NCBI GenBank assembly: GCA_004297725.1 | Contig: SCUS01000062.1 | Span: 1 to 32,325 of the forward strand | Source of the DNA: Myxococcaceae bacterium | GTDB lineage: Bacteria > Myxococcota_A > Polyangia > Polyangiales > Ga0077539 | DNA length: 32,325 bases | Direction of reading: 5' to 3' | Shown: positions 16,990-25,091 of the stretch, in pieces | Position numbering within the stretch: the stretch's first letter is position 1 | How the letters are laid out: the number at the start of each line of letters is the position of its first letter | The notes under the pieces: generated by a model | Databases searched by the model: none | Told to the model about the DNA's origin: nothing | The model's input: the letters and a program-made list of their open reading frames with translations, nothing else | Program-made: the position numbers and the translations under genes

Positions 16990-18774
16990 TCAGATGATGA
17001 TCGAGGCGGGGACGAGCGAGGGGAGGAGGTAGGGATAGGGCAGCGGGCGGGAGGCCTCGCGGTCGCCGATGGCGGACTCCAGCGAGGAGAGCCGGGACCG
17101 CATCGCGGCGAGGGGGTCGGACACCCGAGGGTCGGCGAAGGGCGCGTAGCCCCCGAGGGGCTTCAGGCGGATCGCCGAGAGCTGATAGACCGTATAGGCC
17201 TGGAGCACCGTGAGGTCGGACTCCGGCAGGGCGGCCAGGAGCGAGGCCTCGGCGTCGGGGGTGGCGAGCGTCGGGGGAGGCGCGTAGAGGCCCGCGGGGA
17301 TGCCCGGCACGTAGCCCATGAAGGGGTACTGCGGGAAGTTGACGGCGGCGTGCTGCACCGAGGCGGTGAAGATCACCAGGGTGACCAGCGAGGTGAGGGC
17401 GTCGACAGAGCGCACCTCCGGGACGCCGCGGAGGCGCCCGCCGTCCTGCGCCGAGAGCTCGGCCACGAAGGACTGAAGCTCGGCGTCGGCGGAGATCGCC
17501 GCGTCGTCGCGGTAATACACTCGCAGGTAATCGCCGACCCACTGGAGCAGCGAGTCCCAGTGGGGCAGGGCGTCCTCGCGGTAGGGGCACTCGGGCAGCG
17601 CGTCGGCGTCGAGCAGGCCGAGGGCGCGCAGCCTGGAGCGAGGGTCCCCGGCGCCCACGTCGAAGTTCGAGAGCGCCGAGGCGACCAGCGCGCGGGTCGC
17701 GGCGATGGGCTGCGGCATGAGCTGGTCGAGGGTTCCGCCGTCGGCGATGAGGCTGTGGCGCGCGGTGTAGTTGATGAAGTGGGTGTGCTCGAAGTGGGGT
17801 TCGAGCAGGGCCGTGAGCGGGTGCGCGGAGGCGAGGTTGCGCCGCGCGGCGACGGCGAAGGCCTCGACGAGGAGGTGCGTGAGCCCGAGGTGCTCGGCGG
17901 CCTCGTGGATGCTCCCTTCGCCCAGCGAGAGGAAGCACTGCGCCAGGCGCCAGCGCCAGCCGTCGGCGGGCGTGAAGAGGGGCGTCGCGGAGGAGGGCGC
18001 CTGGCCGCACTGGATCGCCACCGGCAAGAGCGCCGAGGAGCGGTCGAGCGGTCGGAGGAAGAGCCCCATGGCGGCGGCGGTGTACTTCTGGCGGCCCTGG
18101 TTCTGCGTGGTGGCGACGCCGTCGAGGGCGGCGCAGTCGGAGAGGAAGAGCCTGCCCTCGGAGAGGGCGCGGGAGAGCGAGTCGCCCGGCGAGCCGTCGG
18201 GGCAGAGCGCGGAGAGGGCGCGGCGGAAGTGCTCCTCTCGGACGGGGAAGTGGTCGGGCAGGCGGTCGTCGCGGAGCCGTGAGAGGGCGAAGGGGTTGGG
18301 GCCGCCGAGGCGCTGCCAGCCGAAGAGGGCGTCCCGCTCGGAGGGGCGCTCTCGGAGGCGCCGCGCCAGGGGGATGGGCTCGAGGCCTTCGGTGAAGTCG
18401 GCGTAGTCGTCGAGGGAGGAGGCGGGCCGGCGCGCGGTGTTGGCGGCGGCGGTGGTGGTGGCGTCCCAGAACGAGCGCGCGGCCTCGACGGCGCTCATGG
18501 CGGCGTAGAGGCCGACCTGCACGGGCGTGGCGGGCTGCGAGTCGCGGTAGGAGACCACGCGCTGCCCGACGTGGTGATGAGAGACCGCGCCGTTGGACTC
18601 GGCGATCTTCAGCAGGTAGTCGGGGCCTGGCTTGTCGGTGAGCTGGAGCTCGGCGAGGCAGGCGACCCCGACCGGGGAAGAGTAGTCGTAGCGGCGCTCG
18701 TCGCGGCGATGCGCGAGGAGCTGCTTGCGAATCGTCGGGAACGCGTCGTCCTGGGGCAACGTAGGAATGGGCAA
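16990..18774 (-). CDS. Lipoxygenase (LOX2), polyunsaturated fatty acid dioxygenase
   Basis: The 594-residue product has the complete lipoxygenase iron site: HLGLTH (His295, His300; HX4H), HAAVN (His475, Asn479; HX3N) and C-terminal Ile594. Family segments LFGWQRLGGPNP, EAFAVAARRNLASAHPLTALLEPHF and NFPQYPFMGYVPGIPAGLY are all visible. It should therefore be an active iron dioxygenase forming fatty-acid hydroperoxides; regiospecificity cannot be read from sequence. There is no N-terminal PLAT domain and no signal peptide, so it is probably cytoplasmic. The start is TTG 18774, chosen because a perfect AGGAGG lies 5 nt upstream (18786-18780 on the minus strand). It follows the Clp-like gene by 60 nt and precedes LOX1 by 27 nt. 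Adjacent paired lipoxygenase genes are also known from Myxococcus. Confidence 0.94.
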   Translation of the reverse strand: MPIPTLPQDDAFPTIRKQLLAHRRDERRYDYSSPVGVACLAELQLTDKPGPDYLLKIAESNGAVSHHHVGQRVVSYRDSQPATPVQVGLYAAMSAVEAARSFWDATTTAAANTARRPASSLDDYADFTEGLEPIPLARRLRERPSERDALFGWQRLGGPNPFALSRLRDDRLPDHFPVREEHFRRALSALCPDGSPGDSLSRALSEGRLFLSDCAALDGVATTQNQGRQKYTAAAMGLFLRPLDRSSALLPVAIQCGQAPSSATPLFTPADGWRWRLAQCFLSLGEGSIHEAAEHLGLTHLLVEAFAVAARRNLASAHPLTALLEPHFEHTHFINYTARHSLIADGGTLDQLMPQPIAATRALVASALSNFDVGAGDPRSRLRALGLLDADALPECPYREDALPHWDSLLQWVGDYLRVYYRDDAAISADAELQSFVAELSAQDGGRLRGVPEVRSVDALTSLVTLVIFTASVQHAAVNFPQYPFMGYVPGIPAGLYAPPPTLATPDAEASLLAALPESDLTVLQAYTVYQLSAIRLKPLGGYAPFADPRVSDPLAAMRSRLSSLESAIGDREASRPLPYPYLLPSLVPASIII

Positions 18775-18778
18775 TTCA

Positions 18779-18786
18779 CCCTCCTG
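18779..18786 (-). promoter_or_regulatory. Strong ribosome binding site that sets a TTG start
   Basis: On the minus strand AGGAGG is followed by 5 nt and TTG (18774). No ATG or GTG at suitable spacing is in the lipoxygenase frame, so the SD decides the TTG start. It is one of the few consensus SD sequences in the window. Confidence 0.6.
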
Positions 18787-18834
18787 AGCTGGAGAAGACG
18801 GGGTATGCGGTTGTGGGCCCGGCGCAACGATACA

Positions 18835-21800
18835 TCACTCCGCGCTGTCGAGCGGGCCCTCCATCAGCTCCTCGAGGGGGGGCGCGCCCTCGTCGAGCTC
18901 CAGCGCCACGAGGTGCTGGCAGGCCACCCGCTCGATGATCGCCAGCGGGTGCCTTCCCTCCAGCGCCACGCTGCGGCCGCCCGGAACCATCACCCGCTCC
19001 CCGGCGAGCACGAAGCGGGCGGGGGAGCGCTTCTGGTGCGCCTCGAACTCCGTGGGCTTCGGGGGCACCAGCGAGGGGTGGGACCACTGCTTCTCGCCGA
19101 TGGTGTCCGAGCGGGTGAGCAGCCGCAGCTCGATCGCCGAGCGCACGCTGCCCTCGCGCCAGAGGTGCACCCCCGCCTCGAGGGCCAGCAGCACCCCGGC
19201 GTCCACGCCCTCCACCAGCAGCAGCACGCTCCGGGCGTCGCGCTCGCCCTCGTCGCGCAGCAGGTCGAGCACCGCGCGCAGCCGCCTCGGCGGGCCCCAC
19301 CGGCGGTCGGCGGGCCACTCGTCCTCCCGCTGCGCGACCATCCCCTGGAGGTGGGCGTCGACGGTCCAGCGCCGCGCCGTCGCCAGCTCGTCGAGGGCCG
19401 CGAGCCAGCGCTCGACCCCTCGGGTGTCGTCGATCTCCGAGGCCATCAGCACCGCGGCGTTGCGCCCCGTCACCGACGACAGGATCGCCCAGGCCAGCGC
19501 GGCCTCGTAGCGCTCCCTCACCGCCCGGGCGTCGTCCCTCAGCCCCCGGGCTCCGTCGCGGTCGACCGCGGCGTCGAGCGCCAGCTCCTCCAGGGTCCAC
19601 AGCTCCCGCTGCAGGGTGGTGAGCGCGGTCCAGTGGGCGTCGAGCCGGTGGTGCTCCCGCTGCAGCGCGGCCACCTCGCCGCGCGCGCTCGCCGCCCCGG
19701 CGGCGCTCGACCGGTACGAGAGCTGCGCCCGCAGGTGCTCGATCTGGCTGCGAATCGCGTCGACGCGAGGCAGCTGCATCGCCGCGTCGACCCAGCGGCG
19801 GTGCGCCGCGAGCACCCCCTGAAGCTCGGCCATCTCCGCCCGCTGCCTCCGCGCCGCGCTCCAGAGCTCGAAGCGCAGCCCGTCGACGGTCTCCTCGGTG
19901 CGCTGGCCGGGTGCTCTCGTCTCCGGGGCCTCGTCGGGCAGCGACACCCGCACCGCCGAGAGCGCGGCGCCCGGGTCGAGCCGGTCGTCGAGGACGCGGG
20001 AGAGCGGGGCCACGAGGTGGTCCTCGAGGTGGCGTCGCATGGCGCGGGCGCCATACCGGTGGGAGTAACCCTGGGCCGCGAGGTGGTCGAGCGCCCGGTC
20101 GGAAACCGACAGCGTGGCCTCGCTGCCTCGCAAGCCCCGACGGACCCCCAGCTTCGCGACGGCCATCGCGGCGACCGCGCGCACCTCCGCGGGGCCGAGC
20201 GCGTCGAAGGGCACCACCCGGTCGAGGCGGTTGATGAACTCCGGGCGGAAGCTGCGCTCCACGGCGCGGAGGTAGTGCGCCGCGAGGTCCAGGGGGGCCG
20301 CGGCGATGCCCACCGGGTCGCGCAGACCCGTCGCGCCGAGGTTGCTGGTCATCACGATGATGGCGTTGTGGAAGTACGCGGTGCGCCCGCGGCCGTCGGT
20401 GAGCCGCCCCTCGCCGAGCACCTGGAGCAGGAGGTCGAAGACCGCGGGGTGGGCCTTCTCCACCTCGTCGAGCAGCAGCACCCCGAAGGGCTGTTCGCGG
20501 ATGCGGCGGGTGAGCAGCCCCTCGGCGCCGTGGGTCCCCCGGATGAGCCGGTCGGCGGCCTCGAGGTCGGTGTACTCGCTCATGTCGAAGCGGATCATCC
20601 GCTCGTCGCTGCCGTAGAGCAGGTGCGCCGCGGCGCGGGCGAGCTCGGTCTTGCCCACCCCCGTCGGACCCACGAAGAGCAGGCACGCCAGCGGCCGCCC
20701 TCCTCGCTGCATCCCGGCCTTCACCACCCCGAGGGTCTGCGCCACCGCGCGCACCGCCGCGAGCTGCCCCACGAGCCTGCGCTGCAGCGTCGCGGTGACC
20801 TCCTCGACGCCCATGGCGAGGTCGTCCCTCAGGATGAACGGCGGTATCCCGCTCTGCCGGCTGAAGGCCCGCTGCACCAGCTCACGGTCGAGCGTCGGGG
20901 CGTCGGCGCGGCTGAGGTCGCGGTCGCTCTCGACCACCGCGCGCAGCTCGTCGAGGAGCCGGAAGGCCTTCCCCGGGAAGGCGTCGTAGGCCATGTAGCG
21001 GGTCGCGAGCTCGACCAGGGTCTCGGCCCCTTCGGGGGTGAGCGCCGGGCGGTCGGGGCGGGAGCGGGCGTCGAGGGCGATGCCCTCGCGCAGGGCGTCG
21101 AGGGTCTGCGAGGCGCTGAGGGCGTCGAGGCGCACCCGGGTGAAGTTGCCGAGGAAACCTCCGTGGTGGCGCTCGGCGGCGTCGACGAGCTCGTCGCGCA
21201 GCTCTCCCACGAGGCGCACCCTGCCCTCTTCGAGCGCGGGGCGAAGGGCGGCCGGGAGGTTGACGCCGCCGGTGGGGCGGTCGGTGAGCAGCTCGCCGAG
21301 GTTGTCGAAGACCAGCACCGCGTCGAGCAGCTCGGCCGCGTCGAGGAGCTTGCGCAATCGCTCCTCCCACTGCCCGAGCCCGCTCATCCCCGCGAGGAGC
21401 TGCGCCCCGCTCGTCAGGAAGACCAGCGGCGCTCGCCCCTCGGACTTGCGCTGCGCGATCCAGGCGCGGAGCAGCACTGACTTGCCGACGAGCGAAGGGC
21501 CGGTGAGCAGCACCGACTGCCGCTGCGTGCCGTCGAGCAGGGCCGAGAGCATCCGCAGGGCGTCGTCGCGGTGGGAGAGGGAGACGGGCGCGTCCTGGTC
21601 GTGGAGGGCGGTGGCGACGGAGCGCAGCGCCTCGAGGGCGGCGGTCTTCTCCTCCGCGCGGGCGAGGTCGCCGGCGCGCTCGCCGGGGGCGCCGGCGCCC
21701 TGTCTCCGTTCGACGAGGAGGTCGACGTGGACGAGCTCGCTGTCGGCGTAGGGGAAGAGCTCGAGGCGTCGCGCGGGGGAGAGCTCCCAGGCGTCGATGA

Positions 21801-22209
21801 GGAGGGCGACCTCGGCGCCGACGGTCTCTGCGACGGACTCGCCGGGGGCGACGTGGACGACGGTGCCGAGCGGGGCGACGAGCACCCACGAGCGGGCGCC
21901 GTCGGGGAGCACCACGCAGGTGACGCCGGCGGTGACCGGGTCGCGGAAGCGGCGGGGGAGGTCCTCGCGGGAGAGGGCGACGGGGACGAGCTCGACGCGG
22001 GCCTCGGGGTTGGCGACGAAGCGAGCGACCACCGAGGGGGGCTGCGTGCGGAGCCACTCGGAGAGGAAGAGCTGCGCCTCGAGGAGGGCGTCGGCGTCCT
22101 CGTGGACGAGCGCGTGCCGAGGGTCGGCGACGGGGATCAGCAGCGCGCGTCCGCTGGGCAGCCGGACGCGCAGGAGCTGGGCACGGAGCGGGATGGCGGT
22201 GGGGTTCAT
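18835..22209 (-). CDS. Clp/Hsp100-like double AAA+ protein fused to a release-factor PCRF-like domain
   Basis: From ATG 22209 the product has 1124 residues. Residues 1-190 form a private N-domain without Clp_N repeats. D1 (about 215-400) is degenerate: Walker A GPSLVGKS (237-244), Walker B VFDN with Asn303 in place of Glu, no arginine-finger pair and no pore-loop Tyr. D2 (about 485-765) is ClpB-like and looks ATPase-competent: GPTGVGKT (514-521), LLLDEVEK (Asp581, Glu582), MTSNLG, RPEFINR, GARAMRR; but the GYVG pore loop is shortened and lost. There is no M-domain. A coiled coil (about 780-905) leads into a region (about 915-1035) resembling the PCRF domain of RF1/RF2, including LLVEG (997-1001) and LEAGVH (1010-1015). 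The GGQ domain is absent. I infer a ribosome- or translation-related remodelling role. The frame stays open upstream to 24477, but that part is antisense to the kinase and nadE. Confidence 0.85.
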   Translation of the reverse strand: MNPTAIPLRAQLLRVRLPSGRALLIPVADPRHALVHEDADALLEAQLFLSEWLRTQPPSVVARFVANPEARVELVPVALSREDLPRRFRDPVTAGVTCVVLPDGARSWVLVAPLGTVVHVAPGESVAETVGAEVALLIDAWELSPARRLELFPYADSELVHVDLLVERRQGAGAPGERAGDLARAEEKTAALEALRSVATALHDQDAPVSLSHRDDALRMLSALLDGTQRQSVLLTGPSLVGKSVLLRAWIAQRKSEGRAPLVFLTSGAQLLAGMSGLGQWEERLRKLLDAAELLDAVLVFDNLGELLTDRPTGGVNLPAALRPALEEGRVRLVGELRDELVDAAERHHGGFLGNFTRVRLDALSASQTLDALREGIALDARSRPDRPALTPEGAETLVELATRYMAYDAFPGKAFRLLDELRAVVESDRDLSRADAPTLDRELVQRAFSRQSGIPPFILRDDLAMGVEEVTATLQRRLVGQLAAVRAVAQTLGVVKAGMQRGGRPLACLLFVGPTGVGKTELARAAAHLLYGSDERMIRFDMSEYTDLEAADRLIRGTHGAEGLLTRRIREQPFGVLLLDEVEKAHPAVFDLLLQVLGEGRLTDGRGRTAYFHNAIIVMTSNLGATGLRDPVGIAAAPLDLAAHYLRAVERSFRPEFINRLDRVVPFDALGPAEVRAVAAMAVAKLGVRRGLRGSEATLSVSDRALDHLAAQGYSHRYGARAMRRHLEDHLVAPLSRVLDDRLDPGAALSAVRVSLPDEAPETRAPGQRTEETVDGLRFELWSAARRQRAEMAELQGVLAAHRRWVDAAMQLPRVDAIRSQIEHLRAQLSYRSSAAGAASARGEVAALQREHHRLDAHWTALTTLQRELWTLEELALDAAVDRDGARGLRDDARAVRERYEAALAWAILSSVTGRNAAVLMASEIDDTRGVERWLAALDELATARRWTVDAHLQGMVAQREDEWPADRRWGPPRRLRAVLDLLRDEGERDARSVLLLVEGVDAGVLLALEAGVHLWREGSVRSAIELRLLTRSDTIGEKQWSHPSLVPPKPTEFEAHQKRSPARFVLAGERVMVPGGRSVALEGRHPLAIIERVACQHLVALELDEGAPPLEELMEGPLDSAE

Positions 22210-22239
22210 CGTGGCGTTCGGGCAGCGGCCGCCGGAGGG

Positions 22240-22245
22240 TATACT
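22240..22245 (+). promoter_or_regulatory. Candidate -10 box of the small kinase gene, possibly shared with the Clp-like gene
   Basis: TATACT lies 9 nt before ATG 22255 in a divergent gap of only 45 nt (22210-22254). The core GTATAC (22239-22244) is palindromic, so TATACC on the other strand could serve the Clp-like gene with a leader of about 20 nt. The -35 region (TTCGGG at 22217-22222) is poor. GGAGGG just upstream (22234-22239) is 15 nt from the ATG, too far for a normal SD. Confidence 0.4.
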
Positions 22246-22254
22246 GCCGTCGCG

Positions 22255-23268
22255 ATGGCGTACTGCAGAGCGTGCGGGGCGGAGCACCCGGCGGACGTTT
22301 CCTCCTGTCCCGCGCTCGGCACGTCGACCCGCGACGGCCCCTGCGGCGCGAGCATCGGCCGCTACGAGATCGATCGCCTGCTCGGGGGCGGGGGCATGGG
22401 GACGGTCTACCGCGCCCGCCGTCAGCCCGGCGGCGAGGCGGTGGCGATCAAGCTGCTCAAGCCCGAGCTGCCCGACCGCGACGACGCGCTGGAGCGCTTC
22501 GTGCGCGAGGCCAACGCCGCGAGCGCGATGCGCTCCCCCCACCTGGTGCAGACCTGGGAGTGCAGCATCGCCCCCGACGGCACGGCCTACCTGGTGATGG
22601 AGTTGCTGGAGGGCCGAGGGCTCCAGGCGGCGCTGGAGGCGGAGCGGGTGCTCTCCCCGGCGAGGGCGGTGGCGCTGACGAGGGAGGTGCTGGAGGGTCT
22701 GCGGGTGGCCCACGCGCACGGCGTGGTGCACCGGGACATGAAGCCGGGAAACGTGTTCCTGCGGAGGATGGAGGGGGGAGGGGAGCAGGCGGTGGTGCTG
22801 GATTTCGGCACCAGCAAGCTGCTCTTCGAGCAGCGGAGCTCGCCGCTCACGCCCGCCGGGACCACCCTCGGGACGCCCTACTACATGTCCCCGGAGCAGG
22901 TCTTCACCCCGGCGCAGATCGACCACCGCGTCGACCTCTACGGCACCGCGGTGATGCTCTACCAGATGCTGAGCGGCGCCCTGCCCTTCGAGGGGACCAC
23001 CATCCCCGAGGTGCTGATGAAGGCGTGCAGCGGGGCGCCGGTGCCGCTGCGTTCGAGGGTCCCCTCGCTGCCCGAGGCGCTGGTCGAGGTGGTGATGAAG
23101 GCGATGGCGAGGAGCGCCGACGACCGCTACCAGAGCGCCGAGGACTTCATCGACGCCCTCGCGGCGCTCCACCTCGAAGGGCTCCCGGCGAGCGATCCCC
23201 GCACGGTGCGCCCGAGGAGCGAGGCCGAGTCCGAGGAGCCCGCCACCGTGCGCATCGAGCGCCCGTAG
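22255..23268 (+). CDS. Small soluble Ser/Thr protein kinase with N-terminal zinc-ribbon-like segment
   Basis: From ATG 22255 the product has 337 residues. The N-terminus carries Cys4, Cys7, Cys18 and Cys30 (YCRACG, SSCP, GPCG), which looks like a short zinc ribbon. The Hanks-type kinase domain (about 37-300) is complete: glycine loop LLGGGGMGTVY (42-52), Lys66 (VAIK), HRDMKPGN from His159, DFGTS from Asp183, GTPYYMSPEQ. It should phosphorylate Ser/Thr on unknown targets. No transmembrane helix or sensor domain follows; the protein ends with a short charged tail, so it is cytosolic. The frame is open further upstream but that part lies antisense to the Clp-like gene. It diverges from that gene by 45 nt and converges on nadE with 8 nt between stops. 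Confidence 0.93.
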   Translation: MAYCRACGAEHPADVSSCPALGTSTRDGPCGASIGRYEIDRLLGGGGMGTVYRARRQPGGEAVAIKLLKPELPDRDDALERFVREANAASAMRSPHLVQTWECSIAPDGTAYLVMELLEGRGLQAALEAERVLSPARAVALTREVLEGLRVAHAHGVVHRDMKPGNVFLRRMEGGGEQAVVLDFGTSKLLFEQRSSPLTPAGTTLGTPYYMSPEQVFTPAQIDHRVDLYGTAVMLYQMLSGALPFEGTTIPEVLMKACSGAPVPLRSRVPSLPEALVEVVMKAMARSADDRYQSAEDFIDALAALHLEGLPASDPRTVRPRSEAESEEPATVRIERP

Positions 23269-23283
23269 CGCTGCCCTCAGCGC
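23268..23283. terminator. Small perfect hairpin across two convergent stops
   Basis: GCGCTG (23268-23273) and CAGCGC (23278-23283) form a 6-bp perfect stem with a CCCT loop, spanning the stops of the kinase (23268) and nadE (23277). It is symmetric and could help end both transcripts, but it is short and has no T-tract. Confidence 0.3.
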
Positions 23284-24860
23284 ACCCGGGTGATGGGCAT
23301 CATCCGCCCCGTCCCGAAGGCCCGCTCGCTCACCTTCAGCACCACGCCCGACTGCCAGCGCTTGTGCTCCGCGAGGCGCACCGTGCGCTCGGTCGCGGCC
23401 CGGTCTGCCGGGTCCCAGTCCGGGAGGGGCGCGCCCTGCACCAGCGACTCCACCCTCGGGGCCACCACCGGGTAGTCGAAGGGGTCCACCTGATGCTCTC
23501 GCAGCTCCGCGCTCGGCGGCCGCTCCATCACGAAGGCCGGGATCACCCCGTGGGCCGCGTCGTACCAGCGAGCGAGCGCATAGACCTCGGGCTTGGTGAG
23601 GTCGCCGATGACCGAGAGGGTGCCCGCGAGGTCGCCGTGGAGCGTGCCGTAGCCCAGCGAGAGCTCGGTCTTGTTGCTGGTGTTGAGCAGCAGACCTCCC
23701 GTTCGGTTGACCGCCGCGAGCAGCACCATGGCCCGCACCCTGGCCTGGATGTTCTCGTGCGAGGTGTCGCCTGGCCTCGCGGCGCCCAGCGAGTCGAGCC
23801 ACGGCCCCAGCGCCTCCGAGGTCGAGCTCGCCATCGCCTCCACCGGGAATACCTCCACCTGTATGCCCAGCGCCTCCCCGAGCTCCCTGGCGCAGCTCGT
23901 CGAGCGAGGATCGTTGTAGCGCGTCGGCATCGCCACCCCGAGGACGTTGGCGCCTCCGAGGGCCTCCTTCGCGATGCAGGCGACCAGGGCCGAGTCGACG
24001 CCGCCGGAGAGTCCCAGCACCGCGCGGCGCACTCCGTTCTTCCTGGCGAAGTCGCGCAGTCCGAGCACCAGGGCGCCGAAGCCGAGCTCCTCGCGGGAAG
24101 GCGGCGCGGGCGCCTCGTCGCCGTCGAGCGTGTCGAGCTCGAAGGTCTCCACGGCCTCCTCGAAGAAGGGCAGGCGATGAAGCACCCGACCATGCGCGTC
24201 GGTGACGAAGCTGCCTCCGTCGAAGACGAGCTCGTCCTGCGCTCCGACGAGGTTGACGTAGGCGACCGGGACGCCCTGCCTCGCGGCGTGGGCCACGCGC
24301 TGCGGGTACGCGTCCCAGCGGAAGGGCGACGCGGCGGCGCAGGCGAGCACCCTCGCCCCGGAGGCCCGCAGCGCCGCGCCGGGGTGGGTGGGGTGTCCGT
24401 CGTCCCAGAGGTCTTCGCAGACGAGCGGGCCGAGGCCGTCGCGCACGAGGGTGCCTCCCCCGCCGGGGACGAACCACCGGGGTTCATGGAAGACGTCGTA
24501 CGCGGGCAGGAGCTGCTTGCGGATGGTGTCGACGACGCGTCCGTCGCGGATCACCGCGAGGGCGTTGTAGAGCCCCGGGTGTCCTGGGGTGCGGGAGGAG
24601 GCGCGGGCGATGGTTCCGACGTAGGCGGTGAGGCCAGGGGGCGATCGTTCGGCGACGGTACCGATCGCCGCGAGGGCGTCGTCGACGAAGCGGTCGTCGA
24701 GGAGGAGGTCGCGAGGCGGCGCGCCGGTGAGCACGAGCTCGGGGGTGACGACGTGCGCGGCGCCCTGGGCGTGGGCCGCGCGGAGGGCCTCGACGACCAG
24801 GGCGGCGTTGCGGGCGAGGTCGCCGACGCGGGGGTTGAGCTGGGCGAGGGCGACGCGCAT
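23277..24860 (-). CDS. nadE: Glutamine-dependent NAD+ synthetase
   Basis: The 527-residue enzyme catalyses the last step of NAD+ synthesis: ATP-dependent amidation of nicotinic acid adenine dinucleotide using ammonia released from glutamine. The N-terminal nitrilase-type glutaminase domain (1-245) has the catalytic triad Glu41 (TPELVLTG), Lys115 (RKQLLPAYDVF) and Cys148 (LVCEDLW). The synthetase domain (about 260-527) has the N-type ATP pyrophosphatase P-loop SGGVDS (285-290) and NTSNKTE. This is the shorter bacterial two-domain form. ATG 24860 is preferred because the conserved MRVALAQLNP starts there; ATG 24869 would add three residues. A CACAAT box lies 7 nt before ATG 24860. It converges on the kinase gene and diverges from a lipoprotein gene. 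Confidence 0.95.
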   Translation of the reverse strand: MRVALAQLNPRVGDLARNAALVVEALRAAHAQGAAHVVTPELVLTGAPPRDLLLDDRFVDDALAAIGTVAERSPPGLTAYVGTIARASSRTPGHPGLYNALAVIRDGRVVDTIRKQLLPAYDVFHEPRWFVPGGGGTLVRDGLGPLVCEDLWDDGHPTHPGAALRASGARVLACAAASPFRWDAYPQRVAHAARQGVPVAYVNLVGAQDELVFDGGSFVTDAHGRVLHRLPFFEEAVETFELDTLDGDEAPAPPSREELGFGALVLGLRDFARKNGVRRAVLGLSGGVDSALVACIAKEALGGANVLGVAMPTRYNDPRSTSCARELGEALGIQVEVFPVEAMASSTSEALGPWLDSLGAARPGDTSHENIQARVRAMVLLAAVNRTGGLLLNTSNKTELSLGYGTLHGDLAGTLSVIGDLTKPEVYALARWYDAAHGVIPAFVMERPPSAELREHQVDPFDYPVVAPRVESLVQGAPLPDWDPADRAATERTVRLAEHKRWQSGVVLKVSERAFGTGRMMPITRVR

Positions 24861-24958
24861 GGGGCGCATTGTGGAGCAGGTCGGAGCGGACGGCGGGCCG
24901 TGTTCGGGATCGGTGCCCCGCGGGTTCGAAACGCTTTCGGTTCCACATCTCGGCGGAG

Positions 24959-25047
24959 CGCCCATCGCTTCCCCGGTACGACCGCGAGGTCGACGGCGAG
25001 GAGTCCCCGCCGACGGCCTCGCGCTCGTATCGGGGTAGCGATGGGCG
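24959..25047. repeat. 90-bp near-palindrome between divergent genes
   Basis: Bases 24959-25002 match the reverse complement of 25004-25047 at 38 of 44 positions without gaps, with one unpaired base (25003) in the centre. The outer ends are CGCCCATCGCT and AGCGATGGGCG; a further GGAG/CTCC pair lies outside, offset by 3 nt. No protein is predicted. It lies 98 nt from the nadE start and 44 nt from the lipoprotein start, so it is not at a gene end. It may be a miniature inverted-repeat element or a regulatory cruciform. Confidence 0.75.
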
Positions 25048-25091
25048 CGGCTCCTTGACGGCCCGTGGAGGCGGCGAGACACCTCCGCATC

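Noticed and set aside
15631..18282. 883-residue plus-strand frame over the lipoxygenases
   Set aside because: The minus strand carries two clear lipoxygenases there; the plus frame has biased composition and no motif.
18835..19105. Possible GGQ-type release factor domain at the end of the Clp-like protein
   Set aside because: Only PGGRS is present, not GGQ in the expected context; no peptidyl-tRNA hydrolysis domain can be supported.
18571..21480. 969-residue plus-strand frame opposite the Clp-like gene
   Set aside because: Shadow of the AAA+ coding strand; no recognisable protein features.
22210..24477. Upstream extension of the Clp-like reading frame to about 1880 residues
   Set aside because: The extension is antisense to the Ser/Thr kinase and overlaps nadE out of frame; the conserved-looking protein starts at ATG 22209.
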